This document shows positions 51,166-59,713 of a stretch of 64,000 nucleotides of DNA, one piece after another. A program made the translations under genes and the position numbers. The notes under the pieces were generated by a model, which did not search any database, was not told where the DNA came from, and was given only the letters and a program-made list of their open reading frames with translations. Origin of the DNA: Pseudomonas saponiphila (GTDB taxonomy: Bacteria; Pseudomonadota; Gammaproteobacteria; Pseudomonadales; Pseudomonadaceae); the NCBI RefSeq assembly GCF_900105185.1, contig NZ_FNTJ01000002.1:930001-994000 (forward strand), read 5' to 3'. How positions within the stretch are numbered: position 1 is the stretch's first letter; each line of letters begins with the position of its first letter.

Positions 51166-53652
51166 ATGCCTGACTTGCTAGACCGCTACCCGCTGACGGC
51201 GGGTACCTACCACGAGCTGCTGGATGACCAGGGTGCGGTGCGGGCGCACTGGCGGCGCCTGCTCGAACAGCTGCAGCGCAGCAGCCCCGCGCAACTGGCT
51301 CAGCGCCAGGCGCTGCTGACCCGGCAGATCCACGAGAACGGTGTCACCTACAACGTCTACGCCGACCCCAAGGGCGCCGACCGCCCCTGGGAGCTGGACC
51401 TGCTGCCCCATGTGATTCCGCTGGCGGAGTGGCAGCAGCTGTCGGCCGGGATCGCCCAGCGAGCGCGCCTGCTCAATGCCGTGCTGGCGGACCTGTACGG
51501 CCCGCAACGCCTGATCAGTGAAGGGCTGTTGCCCGCCGAACTGGTGTTCGGGCACAACAACTTCCTCTGGCCGTGCCAGGGCATCCAGCCGCCCGAGGCG
51601 ACCTTCCTGCACTTGTACGCGGTGGATCTGGCGCGTACCCCCGATGGTCGCTGGTGGGTCACTGCCGATCGCACCCAGGCGCCGTCGGGGGCCGGTTATG
51701 CCCTGGAAAATCGCATGATCGTGTCCCGGGCCTTTCCCGATCTGTACCGCGACCTGCAAGTGCAGCATCTGGCCGGGTTCTTCCGGACCCTTCAGGAAAC
51801 CCTGGCCCGCCAGGCCCCCCGGGATACCGAGGCGCCGCTGATCGTGCTGCTGACTCCGGGGCGTTTCAACGAAAGTTATTTCGAACACCTGTACCTGGCG
51901 CGCCAGCTGGGCTACCCGCTGGTGGAAGGCGGCGACCTGACGGTGCGCGACGCCACGGTCTACCTCAAGACCCTCAGCGGCTTGCGTCGGGTGCACGCCA
52001 TCATGCGGCGCCTCGACGATGACTTTTGCGATCCTCTGGAGCTGCGCACCGATTCGGCCCTGGGGGTGCCCGGCCTGCTCGACGCGGTGCGCCAGGGCCG
52101 GGTGCTGGTGGCCAATGCCCTGGGCAGCGGGGTACTGGAGTCTCCCGGGCTGCTGGGCTTCCTGCCGAAGATCAGTCAGTTCCTGCTGGGCGAGGAACTG
52201 CTCCTGCCGTCCATCGCCACCTGGTGGTGCGGTGAGGCGCCCGTGTTGCAACAGGCCCTGGAAAAGCTCCCGGAACTGTTGATCAAGCCGGCGTTTCCGT
52301 CACAGAGCTTTGCTCCGGTGCTGGGCCGCGACCTGAGTCCCGAGCAGCGCCAGCGCCTTGCCGAACGCATGCGCGCGCGGCCTTATGCCTATGTCGCCCA
52401 GGAGTTGCCGCAACTGTCCCAGGCGCCGGTCTGGCAGGCCGAGGACGGCCGGCTGCAATCCCGGGCAATCGGCATGCGGGTCTACGCGGTGGCCAGTGAT
52501 GACGGTTACCGGGTCTTGCCCGGCGGCCTGACCCGGGTCGCCGCCGACGCTGACGCCGAAGCGGTGTCGATGCAGCGCGGCGGCGCCAGCAAGGACACCT
52601 GGGTGCTAGGGGAGCGAGCCCCCAGCGGCGAGCAGTGGAAGGCCCAGCGCACCATTGGCGTCTACGATCTGGTGCGTCGCGACCCCTACCTGCCATCGCG
52701 GGTGGTGGAGAACCTGTACTGGTTCGGTCGTTACTGCGAGCGCTGTGACGACAGCGCGCGGTTGTTGCGCATCATGCTGGCGCGCTACGTCGATGGCGAT
52801 GATCCGCAAGCCTTGCGCGCCGCGGTGGACCTGGGGGAAAGCCTGATGCTGCTGCCGGAGGAGGGCGAGTTGCCCGAGCGCCTGCTGGCGGCCCTGCTGG
52901 GCGAGGACTGGTCGTTCAGCCTGCGTTCCAACCTGCAGCGCCTGCAGTGGGCGGCGTCCCAGGTACGCGGCAAGCTGTCCCGGGAAAACTGGCAGGCCCT
53001 GGTGGAGTTGCAGCGCGAGGCCCAGGAGCTGGATACCCAGGAGCCGGACTTTGGTGAACTGCTGGACTTTCTCAATCGGCTGGTGATGTCCCTGGCGGCC
53101 CTTTCGGGCTTTGCCCTGGACGACATGACCCGGGATGAAGGCTGGCGTTTCCTGATGATCGGCCGACGTATCGAACGCCTGCAATTTCTCAGCAGCAGCC
53201 TGGCGGCCTTCCTGCGGGGCAGCGCGCCTTTTGATCAGGCGGGCCTGGAGTGGCTGCTGGAGTTGGGCAACAGCAGCATCACCTATCGCTCGCGTTACCT
53301 GGCCGTGGCGCAGTTGATCCCGGTGCTCGACCTGTTGCTGCTCGACGAGCAGAACCCCCACGCGGTGCTGTTCCAGCTCAAGCTGGTGACTCGCACCCTC
53401 AAGCGTCTGAATGACGACTTCGCCGTGCCCCGCGATCTGGCGCTGCCCAAGCTGGTGGAGCGCCTGGCGCATTTCGACCTGGGTTGCCTGGAAAACTCGC
53501 TGTTCGGCCAGGCCAGTGTCCGGGCGGCGGTGGAAGGGCTGGCGGATCTATTGCAGGAGATCGCCGAGGTCAGCGGCCAGGTTTCCGATCGCCTGGCCCT
53601 GCGGCATTTCGCCCACGTGGATGATGTCAGCCAGCAAACGGTGTCGGTCTGA
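51166..53652 (+). CDS. Circularly permuted ATP-grasp and alpha-E domain fusion protein
   Basis: The 828-residue protein has an N-terminal circularly permuted ATP-grasp ligase (about residues 1-480; VTYNVYADPKG, FGHNNFLWPCQGI, LIKPAFPSQSFAPVLGRDL) and a C-terminal all-helical alpha-E domain (about 510-820; LPSRVVENLYWFGRYCERCDDSARLLR). In many bacteria these are separate adjacent genes; here they are fused. ATP-grasp enzymes join a carboxylate to an amine using ATP. With the flanking transglutaminases they are thought to make and trim or attach peptide-like tags. It overlaps the next gene by TGATG. Confidence 0.92.
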   Translation: MPDLLDRYPLTAGTYHELLDDQGAVRAHWRRLLEQLQRSSPAQLAQRQALLTRQIHENGVTYNVYADPKGADRPWELDLLPHVIPLAEWQQLSAGIAQRARLLNAVLADLYGPQRLISEGLLPAELVFGHNNFLWPCQGIQPPEATFLHLYAVDLARTPDGRWWVTADRTQAPSGAGYALENRMIVSRAFPDLYRDLQVQHLAGFFRTLQETLARQAPRDTEAPLIVLLTPGRFNESYFEHLYLARQLGYPLVEGGDLTVRDATVYLKTLSGLRRVHAIMRRLDDDFCDPLELRTDSALGVPGLLDAVRQGRVLVANALGSGVLESPGLLGFLPKISQFLLGEELLLPSIATWWCGEAPVLQQALEKLPELLIKPAFPSQSFAPVLGRDLSPEQRQRLAERMRARPYAYVAQELPQLSQAPVWQAEDGRLQSRAIGMRVYAVASDDGYRVLPGGLTRVAADADAEAVSMQRGGASKDTWVLGERAPSGEQWKAQRTIGVYDLVRRDPYLPSRVVENLYWFGRYCERCDDSARLLRIMLARYVDGDDPQALRAAVDLGESLMLLPEEGELPERLLAALLGEDWSFSLRSNLQRLQWAASQVRGKLSRENWQALVELQREAQELDTQEPDFGELLDFLNRLVMSLAALSGFALDDMTRDEGWRFLMIGRRIERLQFLSSSLAAFLRGSAPFDQAGLEWLLELGNSSITYRSRYLAVAQLIPVLDLLLLDEQNPHAVLFQLKLVTRTLKRLNDDFAVPRDLALPKLVERLAHFDLGCLENSLFGQASVRAAVEGLADLLQEIAEVSGQVSDRLALRHFAHVDDVSQQTVSV

Positions 53653-54542
53653 TGAGCGCTCGTTACCAGATATTCCACGACACCCATTATCGCTATGACA
53701 GCCCGGTGTCCCTGGCCCAGCAACTGGCGCACTTGTGGCCCAGGGCCTGTGCCTGGCAGCGGTGCAGCGAGCGGCAGTTGCTGATCAGCCCCGAGCCCAC
53801 CAGCCGCCGCGACGAACAGGATGTGTTCGGCAATCCCCTGACCCGGCTGGCTTTCGAACGGCCCCATGATGAATTGCAGGTCAACGCCCAGCTCAGCGTC
53901 GAGGTACTGGACCGGCCGCCGCTGGACTTTGCGCTCTCCGAGGCCTGGGACGCTGCCCGCAGCAGACTGAGCTACAGTGGCGGGCCCCTGTCGCCCCAGG
54001 TACTGGAAGCCTGCCGTTATCGCTTCGAGTCGCCTTATGTGCACCTCAAGCAAAGCTTCGTCGAGTTTTCCGCCAGCTGTTTCCCCCCGGGCCGACCCTT
54101 GCTGCTGGGCGTCCAGGCGTTGATGGAGAAAATCTTCAGCGAGTTCACCTTCGATGCCGAGGCGACCCAGGTGGCGACGCCCCTGGTGGAGGTGCTGGAG
54201 CGCCGCCGCGGGGTGTGCCAGGACTTTGCGCACCTGATGCTCGCCTGCCTGCGTTCGCGGGGGCTGGCTGCGCGCTACATCAGCGGCTACCTGCTGACCC
54301 AGCCGCCGCCGGGGCAGCCGCGGCTGATTGGCGCCGATGCTTCCCATGCTTGGGTTTCAGTGTTTTGCCCGGTGCTGGGCTGGGTGGATTTCGACCCGAC
54401 CAACAATGTGCAGCCGGCGTTGGAACATATCACCTTGGCCTGGGGCCGGGATTTTTCCGATGTGTCGCCGTTGCGTGGGGTGATTCTGGGAGGGGGCAGC
54501 CATGACCCTGATGTCCGGGTCACCGTCATGCCCCTGGCATGA
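53652..54542 (+). CDS. Transglutaminase-like cysteine protease/transferase
   Basis: The 296-residue protein has the bacterial transglutaminase N-terminal domain (RYQIFHDTHYRYDSPVSLAQQ) and a transglutaminase core with Cys189 (RRGVCQDFAHL), His232 (DASHAWVSV) and Asp248 (GWVDFDPTN). All three catalytic residues are present. No signal peptide is seen, so it should act in the cytoplasm with the products of the two upstream genes, to which it is translationally coupled. Confidence 0.92.
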   Translation: MSARYQIFHDTHYRYDSPVSLAQQLAHLWPRACAWQRCSERQLLISPEPTSRRDEQDVFGNPLTRLAFERPHDELQVNAQLSVEVLDRPPLDFALSEAWDAARSRLSYSGGPLSPQVLEACRYRFESPYVHLKQSFVEFSASCFPPGRPLLLGVQALMEKIFSEFTFDAEATQVATPLVEVLERRRGVCQDFAHLMLACLRSRGLAARYISGYLLTQPPPGQPRLIGADASHAWVSVFCPVLGWVDFDPTNNVQPALEHITLAWGRDFSDVSPLRGVILGGGSHDPDVRVTVMPLA

Positions 54543-54560
54543 CACGGCTGATTCCGACCT

Positions 54561-54632
54561 TGTAGGAGCCGGCTTGCCGGCGAAGACGGCGTAGGGCTGG
54601 AAGGCGCTTTCGCTGGCAAGCCAGCTCCTACG
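54561..54632. repeat. REP inverted pair
   Basis: TGTAGGAGCCGGCTTGCCGG and TTCGCTGGCAAGCCAGCTCC face each other about 30 bp apart between convergent genes. Confidence 0.8.
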
Positions 54633-54639
54633 GGGCAGG

Positions 54640-54810
54640 TCAGGCCTGAGGGGCCTCGGGTTCGGCGTCGTCGATGCTCACTTCAGGATCCGCATCCGCT
54701 GCGTTGCTTTCTTCGGCGGCGGCTTTCTTGCGTTGCAGCTTTTCCTCTTTCTTCTGTTCCTTGGCCAAGTCACGTTGACGTTTGGCGAAGGAGTAATTGG
54801 GTTTGGCCAT
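54640..54810 (-). CDS. Small highly charged protein of unknown function
   Basis: The 56-residue protein begins MAKPNYSFAKRQRDLAKEQKK, has a strongly basic first half (Lys/Arg/Gln, probably a helix) and an acidic second half (Glu/Asp/Ala). The ATG follows an AGAGGATCG ribosome site. It has no membrane segment and no cysteine. Its charge pattern suggests a nucleic-acid- or ribosome-associated protein, but nothing shows that. It lies downstream of the LOG gene. Confidence 0.75.
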   Translation of the reverse strand: MAKPNYSFAKRQRDLAKEQKKEEKLQRKKAAAEESNAADADPEVSIDDAEPEAPQA

Positions 54811-54878
54811 GGGCGATCCTCTGGGGTCGAAGGTGAGGTTGAGCGGCGCGTATTCTGCCTGTAATCGGGCGTTGACCG

Positions 54879-55466
54879 TTAACTGGGTTTGCTGTCGGCC
54901 CATTTGTCCGCCACCGACGGTTTCCAGGCGTCCAGGGCGTCCAGCAGGCTGGCGGGCGAGTCGCTGATTTGCAGCATGTCACGGTGCGGGGCGCGGACGA
55001 AGCCTTCGCCGACGATATGGTCGAGAAATCCGCTGAGTTTTTCGTAGAAGCCGCTCACTTCCAGCAGGCCCAGGGGCTTGTGGTGATAGCCGAGCTGGCC
55101 CCAGGTCCAGACTTCGAACAATTCTTCCAGGGTGCCCAGGCCCCCGGGCAGGGCGATGAAGGCATCACTGAGTTCGGCCATGCGCGCCTTGCGCGCGTGC
55201 ATGCCGTCCACCACTTCCAGGCGGGTCAGGCCGTTGTGGCCGATTTCCTTGTCTTTCAGGCTTTGCGGAATGATCCCGATGACCTCGCCGCCGGCCGCCA
55301 GGGCCGCATCGGCGACGATGCCCATCAGGCCCACCGCGCCGCCGCCGTAGACCAGGGTCAGCTTGCGCTCAGCGATGGCCCGGCCCAGGGCCTGGGCGGC
55401 TTCACGATAGAGGGGATTGGTGCCGGTGCTGGCGCCACAGAACACACAGACAGAACTTAACGACAT
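54879..55466 (-). CDS. LOG-family phosphoribohydrolase
   Basis: The 195-residue Rossmann-like protein has the family signatures [11 protein letters not shown] near residue 39 and [12 protein letters not shown] near residue 107 (PGGxGTxxE), which form the nucleotide-monophosphate binding site. LOG proteins remove ribose 5-phosphate from (cytokinin or adenosine) monophosphates; the bacterial role is uncertain. [15 protein letters not shown] is the normal start. Confidence 0.9.
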   Translation of the reverse strand: MSLSSVCVFCGASTGTNPLYREAAQALGRAIAERKLTLVYGGGAVGLMGIVADAALAAGGEVIGIIPQSLKDKEIGHNGLTRLEVVDGMHARKARMAELSDAFIALPGGLGTLEELFEVWTWGQLGYHHKPLGLLEVSGFYEKLSGFLDHIVGEGFVRAPHRDMLQISDSPASLLDALDAWKPSVADKWADSKPS

Positions 55467-55709
55467 GCCTTACTCCGAGGTCATTGAGGGCCTCAGAGTA
55501 AAGGCAGGCCAGCGTGGCTCCAAGCATTAAACCTCGCGTTGCGGGGTTTCATGGGTGCCGCTGGCACCACAGGCGTAGGCGGCGAGCAAGCTGCGAAGCA
55601 GACTGTTTATGGGCATGACCAAGGCTCCGGAAAGTGCAGGTGGGCGAAGTTTAGGCAGCCCTGGCGAAGCTGGCTGTTCAATTGTCTCGATCGGCCTGAT
55701 AGCAGAGAG

Positions 55710-55719
55710 TTGTATACAA
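55710..55719. promoter_or_regulatory. TTGTATACAA palindrome upstream of azurin
   Basis: The perfect 10-bp palindrome sits 4 bp before the ANR-like box. Such sequences are used as operators by some GntR/FCD-type regulators; no regulator gene of that type is in the window. Confidence 0.35.
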
Positions 55720-55723
55720 TTTT

Positions 55724-55737
55724 TTGATGCACATCAT
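55724..55737 (+). promoter_or_regulatory. ANR/FNR-like box upstream of azurin
   Basis: TTGATGCACATCAT matches the ANR consensus TTGAT-N4-ATCAA in nine of ten positions, 80 bp before the azurin ATG. Azurin is known to be under ANR control in P. aeruginosa. The rest of the 351-bp gap 55467-55817 holds no gene that I can see. Confidence 0.65.
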
Positions 55738-55817
55738 AGGAACTTGGGAGAAATTCAGGCAGTCTTCGGTCCCATGGATTCAGATGGATTTTGTTAACCC
55801 TGCCTTGGAGATTCACC

Positions 55818-56264
55818 ATGTTTGCCAAACTCGTTGCGGTATCCCTGTTGACACTGGCCAGCAGCCAACTGATGGCTGCCGAATGCAAGGTCGATGTCGA
55901 CTCTACCGACCAGATGTCCTTCAACACTAAGGAAATCACCATCGACAAGAGCTGCAAGACCTTCACCGTGAACCTGACTCACTCCGGCAGCCTGCCGAAG
56001 AACGTCATGGGCCATAACTGGGTCCTGAGCAAAACCGCAGACATGGCCGGCATCGCCACCGACGGCATGGCCGCCGGCATCGACAAGAGCTACCTGAAGG
56101 AAGGCGACACCCGCGTCATCGCCCACACCAAGATCATCGGTGCCGGCGAGAAAGACTCGGTGACCTTCGACGTATCGAAGCTGACCGCTGGCGAAAGCTA
56201 CCAGTTCTTCTGCTCGTTCCCAGGCCACAACTCGATGATGAAAGGCGCTGTGATCCTGAAGTAA
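55818..56264 (+). CDS. azu: Azurin
   Basis: Azurin is a periplasmic blue-copper electron carrier. The 148-residue precursor has a 20-residue signal peptide (cleavage after LMA) and a 128-residue mature protein. Copper ligands are all present in mature numbering: His46 (MGHNWVL), Cys112, His117 and Met121 ([12 protein letters not shown]); Cys3 and Cys26 form the disulfide. The ATG follows a TTGGAG site. An ANR-like box lies upstream and a strong terminator downstream. Confidence 0.98.
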   Translation: MFAKLVAVSLLTLASSQLMAAECKVDVDSTDQMSFNTKEITIDKSCKTFTVNLTHSGSLPKNVMGHNWVLSKTADMAGIATDGMAAGIDKSYLKEGDTRVIAHTKIIGAGEKDSVTFDVSKLTAGESYQFFCSFPGHNSMMKGAVILK

Positions 56265-56281
56265 GCATCAGGCCCAGCTGC

Positions 56282-56312
56282 AAAAAAAAGCGCCCCTCGG
56301 GGCGCTTTTTTG
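56282..56312 (+). terminator. Intrinsic terminator after azurin
   Basis: The stem AAAAAAGCGCCCC / GGGGCGCTTTTTT has a minimal loop and A/T tracts on both sides, so it may serve both strands. Confidence 0.85.
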
Positions 56313-56322
56313 TGGGTGCATC

Positions 56323-56380
56323 TTGTAGGAGCGGGCTTGCCCGCGAAGACGCCCTTTCGCCGGCAAGCCGGCTCCTACGG
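56323..56380. repeat. REP inverted pair
   Basis: TGTAGGAGCGGGCTTGCCCG and TTCGCCGGCAAGCCGGCTCC face each other between convergent azu and nadE. Confidence 0.8.
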
Positions 56381-56391
56381 AACGTGGGAGG

Positions 56392-57219
56392 TCATGGGGC
56401 GAAGGGCATGACCCGCTTGTGCTGGGTCTTGCGGTAGGTGTCGCAGATGATCTTGAAGGCTTCCTCGCGCACCGGCTGGCCGTGCAGGAAGGCGTCGATC
56501 TCGGCGTAGGTGACGCCATGGGACGCTTCGTCCGGCTTGCCCGGCGACAGGTCTTCGAGGTCGGCGGTGGGCACTTTTTCCACCAGCGATTCCGGGGCCC
56601 CGAAGTAGCGGGCGATGGCCCGCACCTGGTTCTTCACCAGGCCGCTCAGGGGCGCGAGATCGCAGGCGCCGTCACCGAACTTGGTAAAGAAACCCATCAC
56701 CGCTTCGGCGGCGTGGTCGGTGCCGATCACCAGGCCATGGGCGGCGCCGGCGATGGTGTACTGGGCGACCATGCGCATCCGCGCCTTGGTGTTGCCAAGG
56801 ACGAAGTCCCGGGACACCGCGTGCTGCCCTTCGAAGGCCGCCACTTCACTGGCCAGGGCCTTGACCGCCGGGCCGATGTTCACCGTGTGGCGTTCGTCGG
56901 GGTTGATGAAATCCACCGAAGCCTGGGCGTCGTGTTCGTCGAACTGGGTTTCATAGGGCAGGCGCACCGCGATAAAGCGGTAGCGGTCGTCACCGCTGCG
57001 CTCGCGCAGTTCGCGCATTGCCCGTTGGGCCAGCAGGCCGGCGGTCAGCGAATCGACGCCGCCGCTGATGCCCAGCACCAGGGACTTGAGCCCGGAATTG
57101 ACCAGGCAATCCTGGATAAAGCCAATGCGTCGGGCGACTTCCGCCTCCAGGGCGGCGTGGTCGGAAAAAGGCGCTTGGACCTTGAGCTGCTGCGCAATCT
57201 CACGCTGTACGGCTTGCAT
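56392..57219 (-). CDS. nadE: NH3-dependent NAD+ synthetase
   Basis: NadE amidates nicotinate adenine dinucleotide with ammonia. The 275-residue protein has the ATP-pyrophosphatase P-loop [15 protein letters not shown] near residue 48, NTKARMRM and [22 protein letters not shown]. It lacks a glutaminase domain, so it is the ammonia-dependent form. It begins 3 bp after the pncB stop and forms a salvage operon with it. Confidence 0.96.
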   Translation of the reverse strand: MQAVQREIAQQLKVQAPFSDHAALEAEVARRIGFIQDCLVNSGLKSLVLGISGGVDSLTAGLLAQRAMRELRERSGDDRYRFIAVRLPYETQFDEHDAQASVDFINPDERHTVNIGPAVKALASEVAAFEGQHAVSRDFVLGNTKARMRMVAQYTIAGAAHGLVIGTDHAAEAVMGFFTKFGDGACDLAPLSGLVKNQVRAIARYFGAPESLVEKVPTADLEDLSPGKPDEASHGVTYAEIDAFLHGQPVREEAFKIICDTYRKTQHKRVMPFAP

Positions 57220-57222
57220 GAT

Positions 57223-58437
57223 TCACTCCTTGCCAGGTTGGGCAGGTACTTGGAAAACGTGGCGCAAGTAAGCGACGAAGTTGGGATCCTTGCAATGGGT
57301 CTTGCCCGCTTCATCGGAGATCTTGGCCACGGGCTGGCCATTGCAGGCGGCCATTTTAAGCACGATGCTCATCGGCTCGACACCGGGAATGTCGCAGGTC
57401 AGGTTGGTGCCGATACCGAAACTGACGTTGATCCGGCCGCGCAGCGCGCGGAATATTTCCAGGGAGCGCGGCAGGCTCAGGCTGTCGGAGAACACCAGGG
57501 TCTTGCTCATCGGCTCGATGCCCAGCTTGTGGTAGTGGGCGATGGCCTTTTCCGCCCAGAGAATCGGGTCCCCGGAGTCGTGGCGCAAGCCGTCGAACAG
57601 CTTGGCGAAGAACAGGTCGAAGTCGCCGAGGAAGGCATCGGTGGTGATGCAGTCGGTCAGGGCGATGCCCAGCAGGCCGCGGTATTCGCGGACCCAGCAG
57701 TCGAGGGCGGCGATCTGGCTGTCGATCAAGCGCGGTCCCAGTTGCTGGTGGGCCATGATCCATTCGTGGGCCATGGTGCCCAGGGGCTTCATGTTCAGCT
57801 CACGGGACAGGTGGACGTTGCTGGTGCCGACAAAACGCCCGGGGAAATCGTGCTTGAGCACGTTCACCACTTCTTCCTGGACTCGGTAGGAAAAGCGTCG
57901 ACGAGTGCCGAAATCCGCCACTTGCAGCTCGGACAATTCCTCGCTGCTGGCGTTGGCGGTCAGCCAGTCGAACTTGCGGTACAGCTGCTCCCGGGCCTGC
58001 ACCAGCTGGATCTCGCGGTAACGGTAGCGGTTGCGTACTTCGCTGATGATGGCCAGCATCGGCACTTCGAACAGGATCACGTGCAGCCAGGGGCCGCGCA
58101 GGCGGATGAACAGCTCGCCGTCCTCGATGCCGGTGTGCACGTAGCGCAGGTTGAAGCGAAACAGCCCGAGAAAGCGCAGGAAGTCTGGCTTGAGAAAGCT
58201 GATGCGTTCGAGAAAGCCCAGCTGGTCGGCGCTCAGGCTCAGGTCCGCCAGGCGTTCGAACTGGTAGCGGATCTCGGCCAGGTAGGGCCGCAGGTCCTCG
58301 CTGTTACGGCAACGAAACTCCCATTCCACTTCCACGTTGGGGTAGTTGTGCAGCACCGCCTGCATCATGGTCAGTTTGTAGAAGTCGGTGTCGAGCAGGT
58401 TCTGCACGATGCGATCGGCAAACACACTCTCGCTCAT
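57223..58437 (-). CDS. pncB: Nicotinate phosphoribosyltransferase
   Basis: PncB forms nicotinate mononucleotide from nicotinate and PRPP with ATP. The 404-residue protein shows FYKLTMMQA near the N-terminus, [22 protein letters not shown] with the regulatory His, and the phosphoribosyl-binding [14 protein letters not shown] 58437 follows GGAGATTGCCG; in-frame ATGs further upstream are less well placed. It precedes nadE in one operon. Confidence 0.95.
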   Translation of the reverse strand: MSESVFADRIVQNLLDTDFYKLTMMQAVLHNYPNVEVEWEFRCRNSEDLRPYLAEIRYQFERLADLSLSADQLGFLERISFLKPDFLRFLGLFRFNLRYVHTGIEDGELFIRLRGPWLHVILFEVPMLAIISEVRNRYRYREIQLVQAREQLYRKFDWLTANASSEELSELQVADFGTRRRFSYRVQEEVVNVLKHDFPGRFVGTSNVHLSRELNMKPLGTMAHEWIMAHQQLGPRLIDSQIAALDCWVREYRGLLGIALTDCITTDAFLGDFDLFFAKLFDGLRHDSGDPILWAEKAIAHYHKLGIEPMSKTLVFSDSLSLPRSLEIFRALRGRINVSFGIGTNLTCDIPGVEPMSIVLKMAACNGQPVAKISDEAGKTHCKDPNFVAYLRHVFQVPAQPGKE

Positions 58438-58561
58438 AACGGCAATCTCCATGCTGGCCGCGACGCACAGCGGCGGCTTCAGCTCTTTCAATGAAGGCGC
58501 TAGTGGCGCATAGACGCCCGGCGCTTTGCCAGTGTTTTTTCACGGCGGGTGAGGGGCCGGC

Positions 58562-58645
58562 CGCAGGAGCTGGCTCGCCAGCGAATGAATCTGCAGCCTT
58601 GTTCAGGGCTCAAGGGCCTGTTCGCCGGCAAGCCGGCGCCTACGC
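58562..58645. repeat. REP inverted pair reaching into the LysR gene
   Basis: GCAGGAGCTGGCTCGCCAGC and TTCGCCGGCAAGCCGGCGCC face each other about 35 bp apart. The right-hand copy extends to about 58645 and contains the TAG stop codon of the LysR-type gene (58640-58642). Confidence 0.75.
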
Positions 58646-59542
58646 TAGGGGAGCGTCGTTGTGTTCGAGCATCCAGCGCACGAAGTCGCGGACCTTGGGC
58701 ACTTCCGCCGAGTGCTCGGGGTAGGCCAGGTAGTAGGCGTCCTGGCTGGGCATGGCGTATTTCCAGGCGATCACCAGCTTGCCCTCGGCCAACTCCTCTT
58801 CCACCAGGAAACGCGGCAGCAGGGCCACGCCACAGCCGACCTGGGCGGCACGGATGCACATGTAGAAGGTTTCGAAGCGCGGGCCGTGATAGCTGTGCTC
58901 GGTCTGGTAGCCCTGCTGTTCGAACCATTCGTGCCAGCCCTGGGGCCGCGAGGCGTTCTGCAGCAGGACCAGCTCGGTCAGTTGCCGAGGGTCGCTCAAG
59001 GGTTCGGCGGGCAGGCTGTCCGGGGCGCAGACCGCCACCAGCTCCTCGCTGAACAGCTTCAGGCTTTCGGTGCCAGGGCGCGCGCCCTGGCCGAAGTAGA
59101 ACGCCAGGTCGGCGTGGCCCTGGAGCAGTTCATCCGGCTCCTGCTCGTTGCACAGGTCCAGGTGGATGTGCGGGTGGCGCAGGCGCCAGCCCTTGAGGCG
59201 CGGCACCAGCCAGCGGGCGCCGAAGGTGTAGGGCGTGGACACCCGCAGCACTTCGGTTTCGCCGCCATAGGAGCGCAGGTAGTGGGTGGACATCTCCACC
59301 TGGGTGAGGATCTTGCGCACTTCCACTAGGTACAGGTCGCCGGCCGGGGTCAGTTGCAGGCGCCGCCGCACCCGGCGGAACAGCAGGTGCTGCAGTAGCT
59401 CTTCCAGTTGCGCCACCTGTTTGCTCACCGCGCTCTGGGTCAGGTTGAGTTCCTCGGCGGCGCGGGTGAAGCTCAGGTGCCGGGTCACGGCCTCGAAACA
59501 CTGCAGGGCAGTGATCGATGGCAGGTAGCGTTTGTTCAGCAT
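58640..59542 (-). CDS. LysR-family transcriptional regulator
   Basis: The 300-residue protein has an N-terminal winged helix-turn-helix (MLNKRYLPSITALQCFEAVTRHLSFTRAAEELNLTQSAVSKQVAQLEE) and a LysR substrate-binding domain. It is of the GcvA-like branch by its N-terminus. It is divergent from amaB with 171 bp between the starts, the classic layout of a regulator and its target, so it probably responds to a lysine or pipecolate metabolite. Its stop codon and last bases lie in a REP copy. Confidence 0.9.
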   Translation of the reverse strand: MLNKRYLPSITALQCFEAVTRHLSFTRAAEELNLTQSAVSKQVAQLEELLQHLLFRRVRRRLQLTPAGDLYLVEVRKILTQVEMSTHYLRSYGGETEVLRVSTPYTFGARWLVPRLKGWRLRHPHIHLDLCNEQEPDELLQGHADLAFYFGQGARPGTESLKLFSEELVAVCAPDSLPAEPLSDPRQLTELVLLQNASRPQGWHEWFEQQGYQTEHSYHGPRFETFYMCIRAAQVGCGVALLPRFLVEEELAEGKLVIAWKYAMPSQDAYYLAYPEHSAEVPKVRDFVRWMLEHNDAPLA

Positions 59543-59713
59543 GGGGTGGTCCTTGTTCTTATCGGTGCTGGATACCGGCTCAGCATGAATAAACGGAATG
59601 ATATCTCGCTTAAAGGTCGTTTGTTGGCAAGTCTCGGGCCAGCTACAACTACAGGCCTTGATGGCCGTCGCAGCGGTCGGGATTTTTCGCTTTCATCTGT
59701 AAGGAGTAACCCC

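Noticed and set aside
59600..59700. Sigma-54-like TTGGCAAGTCTCGGGC before amaB
   Set aside because: Spacing GG-N10-GC fits but the -12 element lacks TTGC; a LysR-controlled sigma-70 promoter is more likely.
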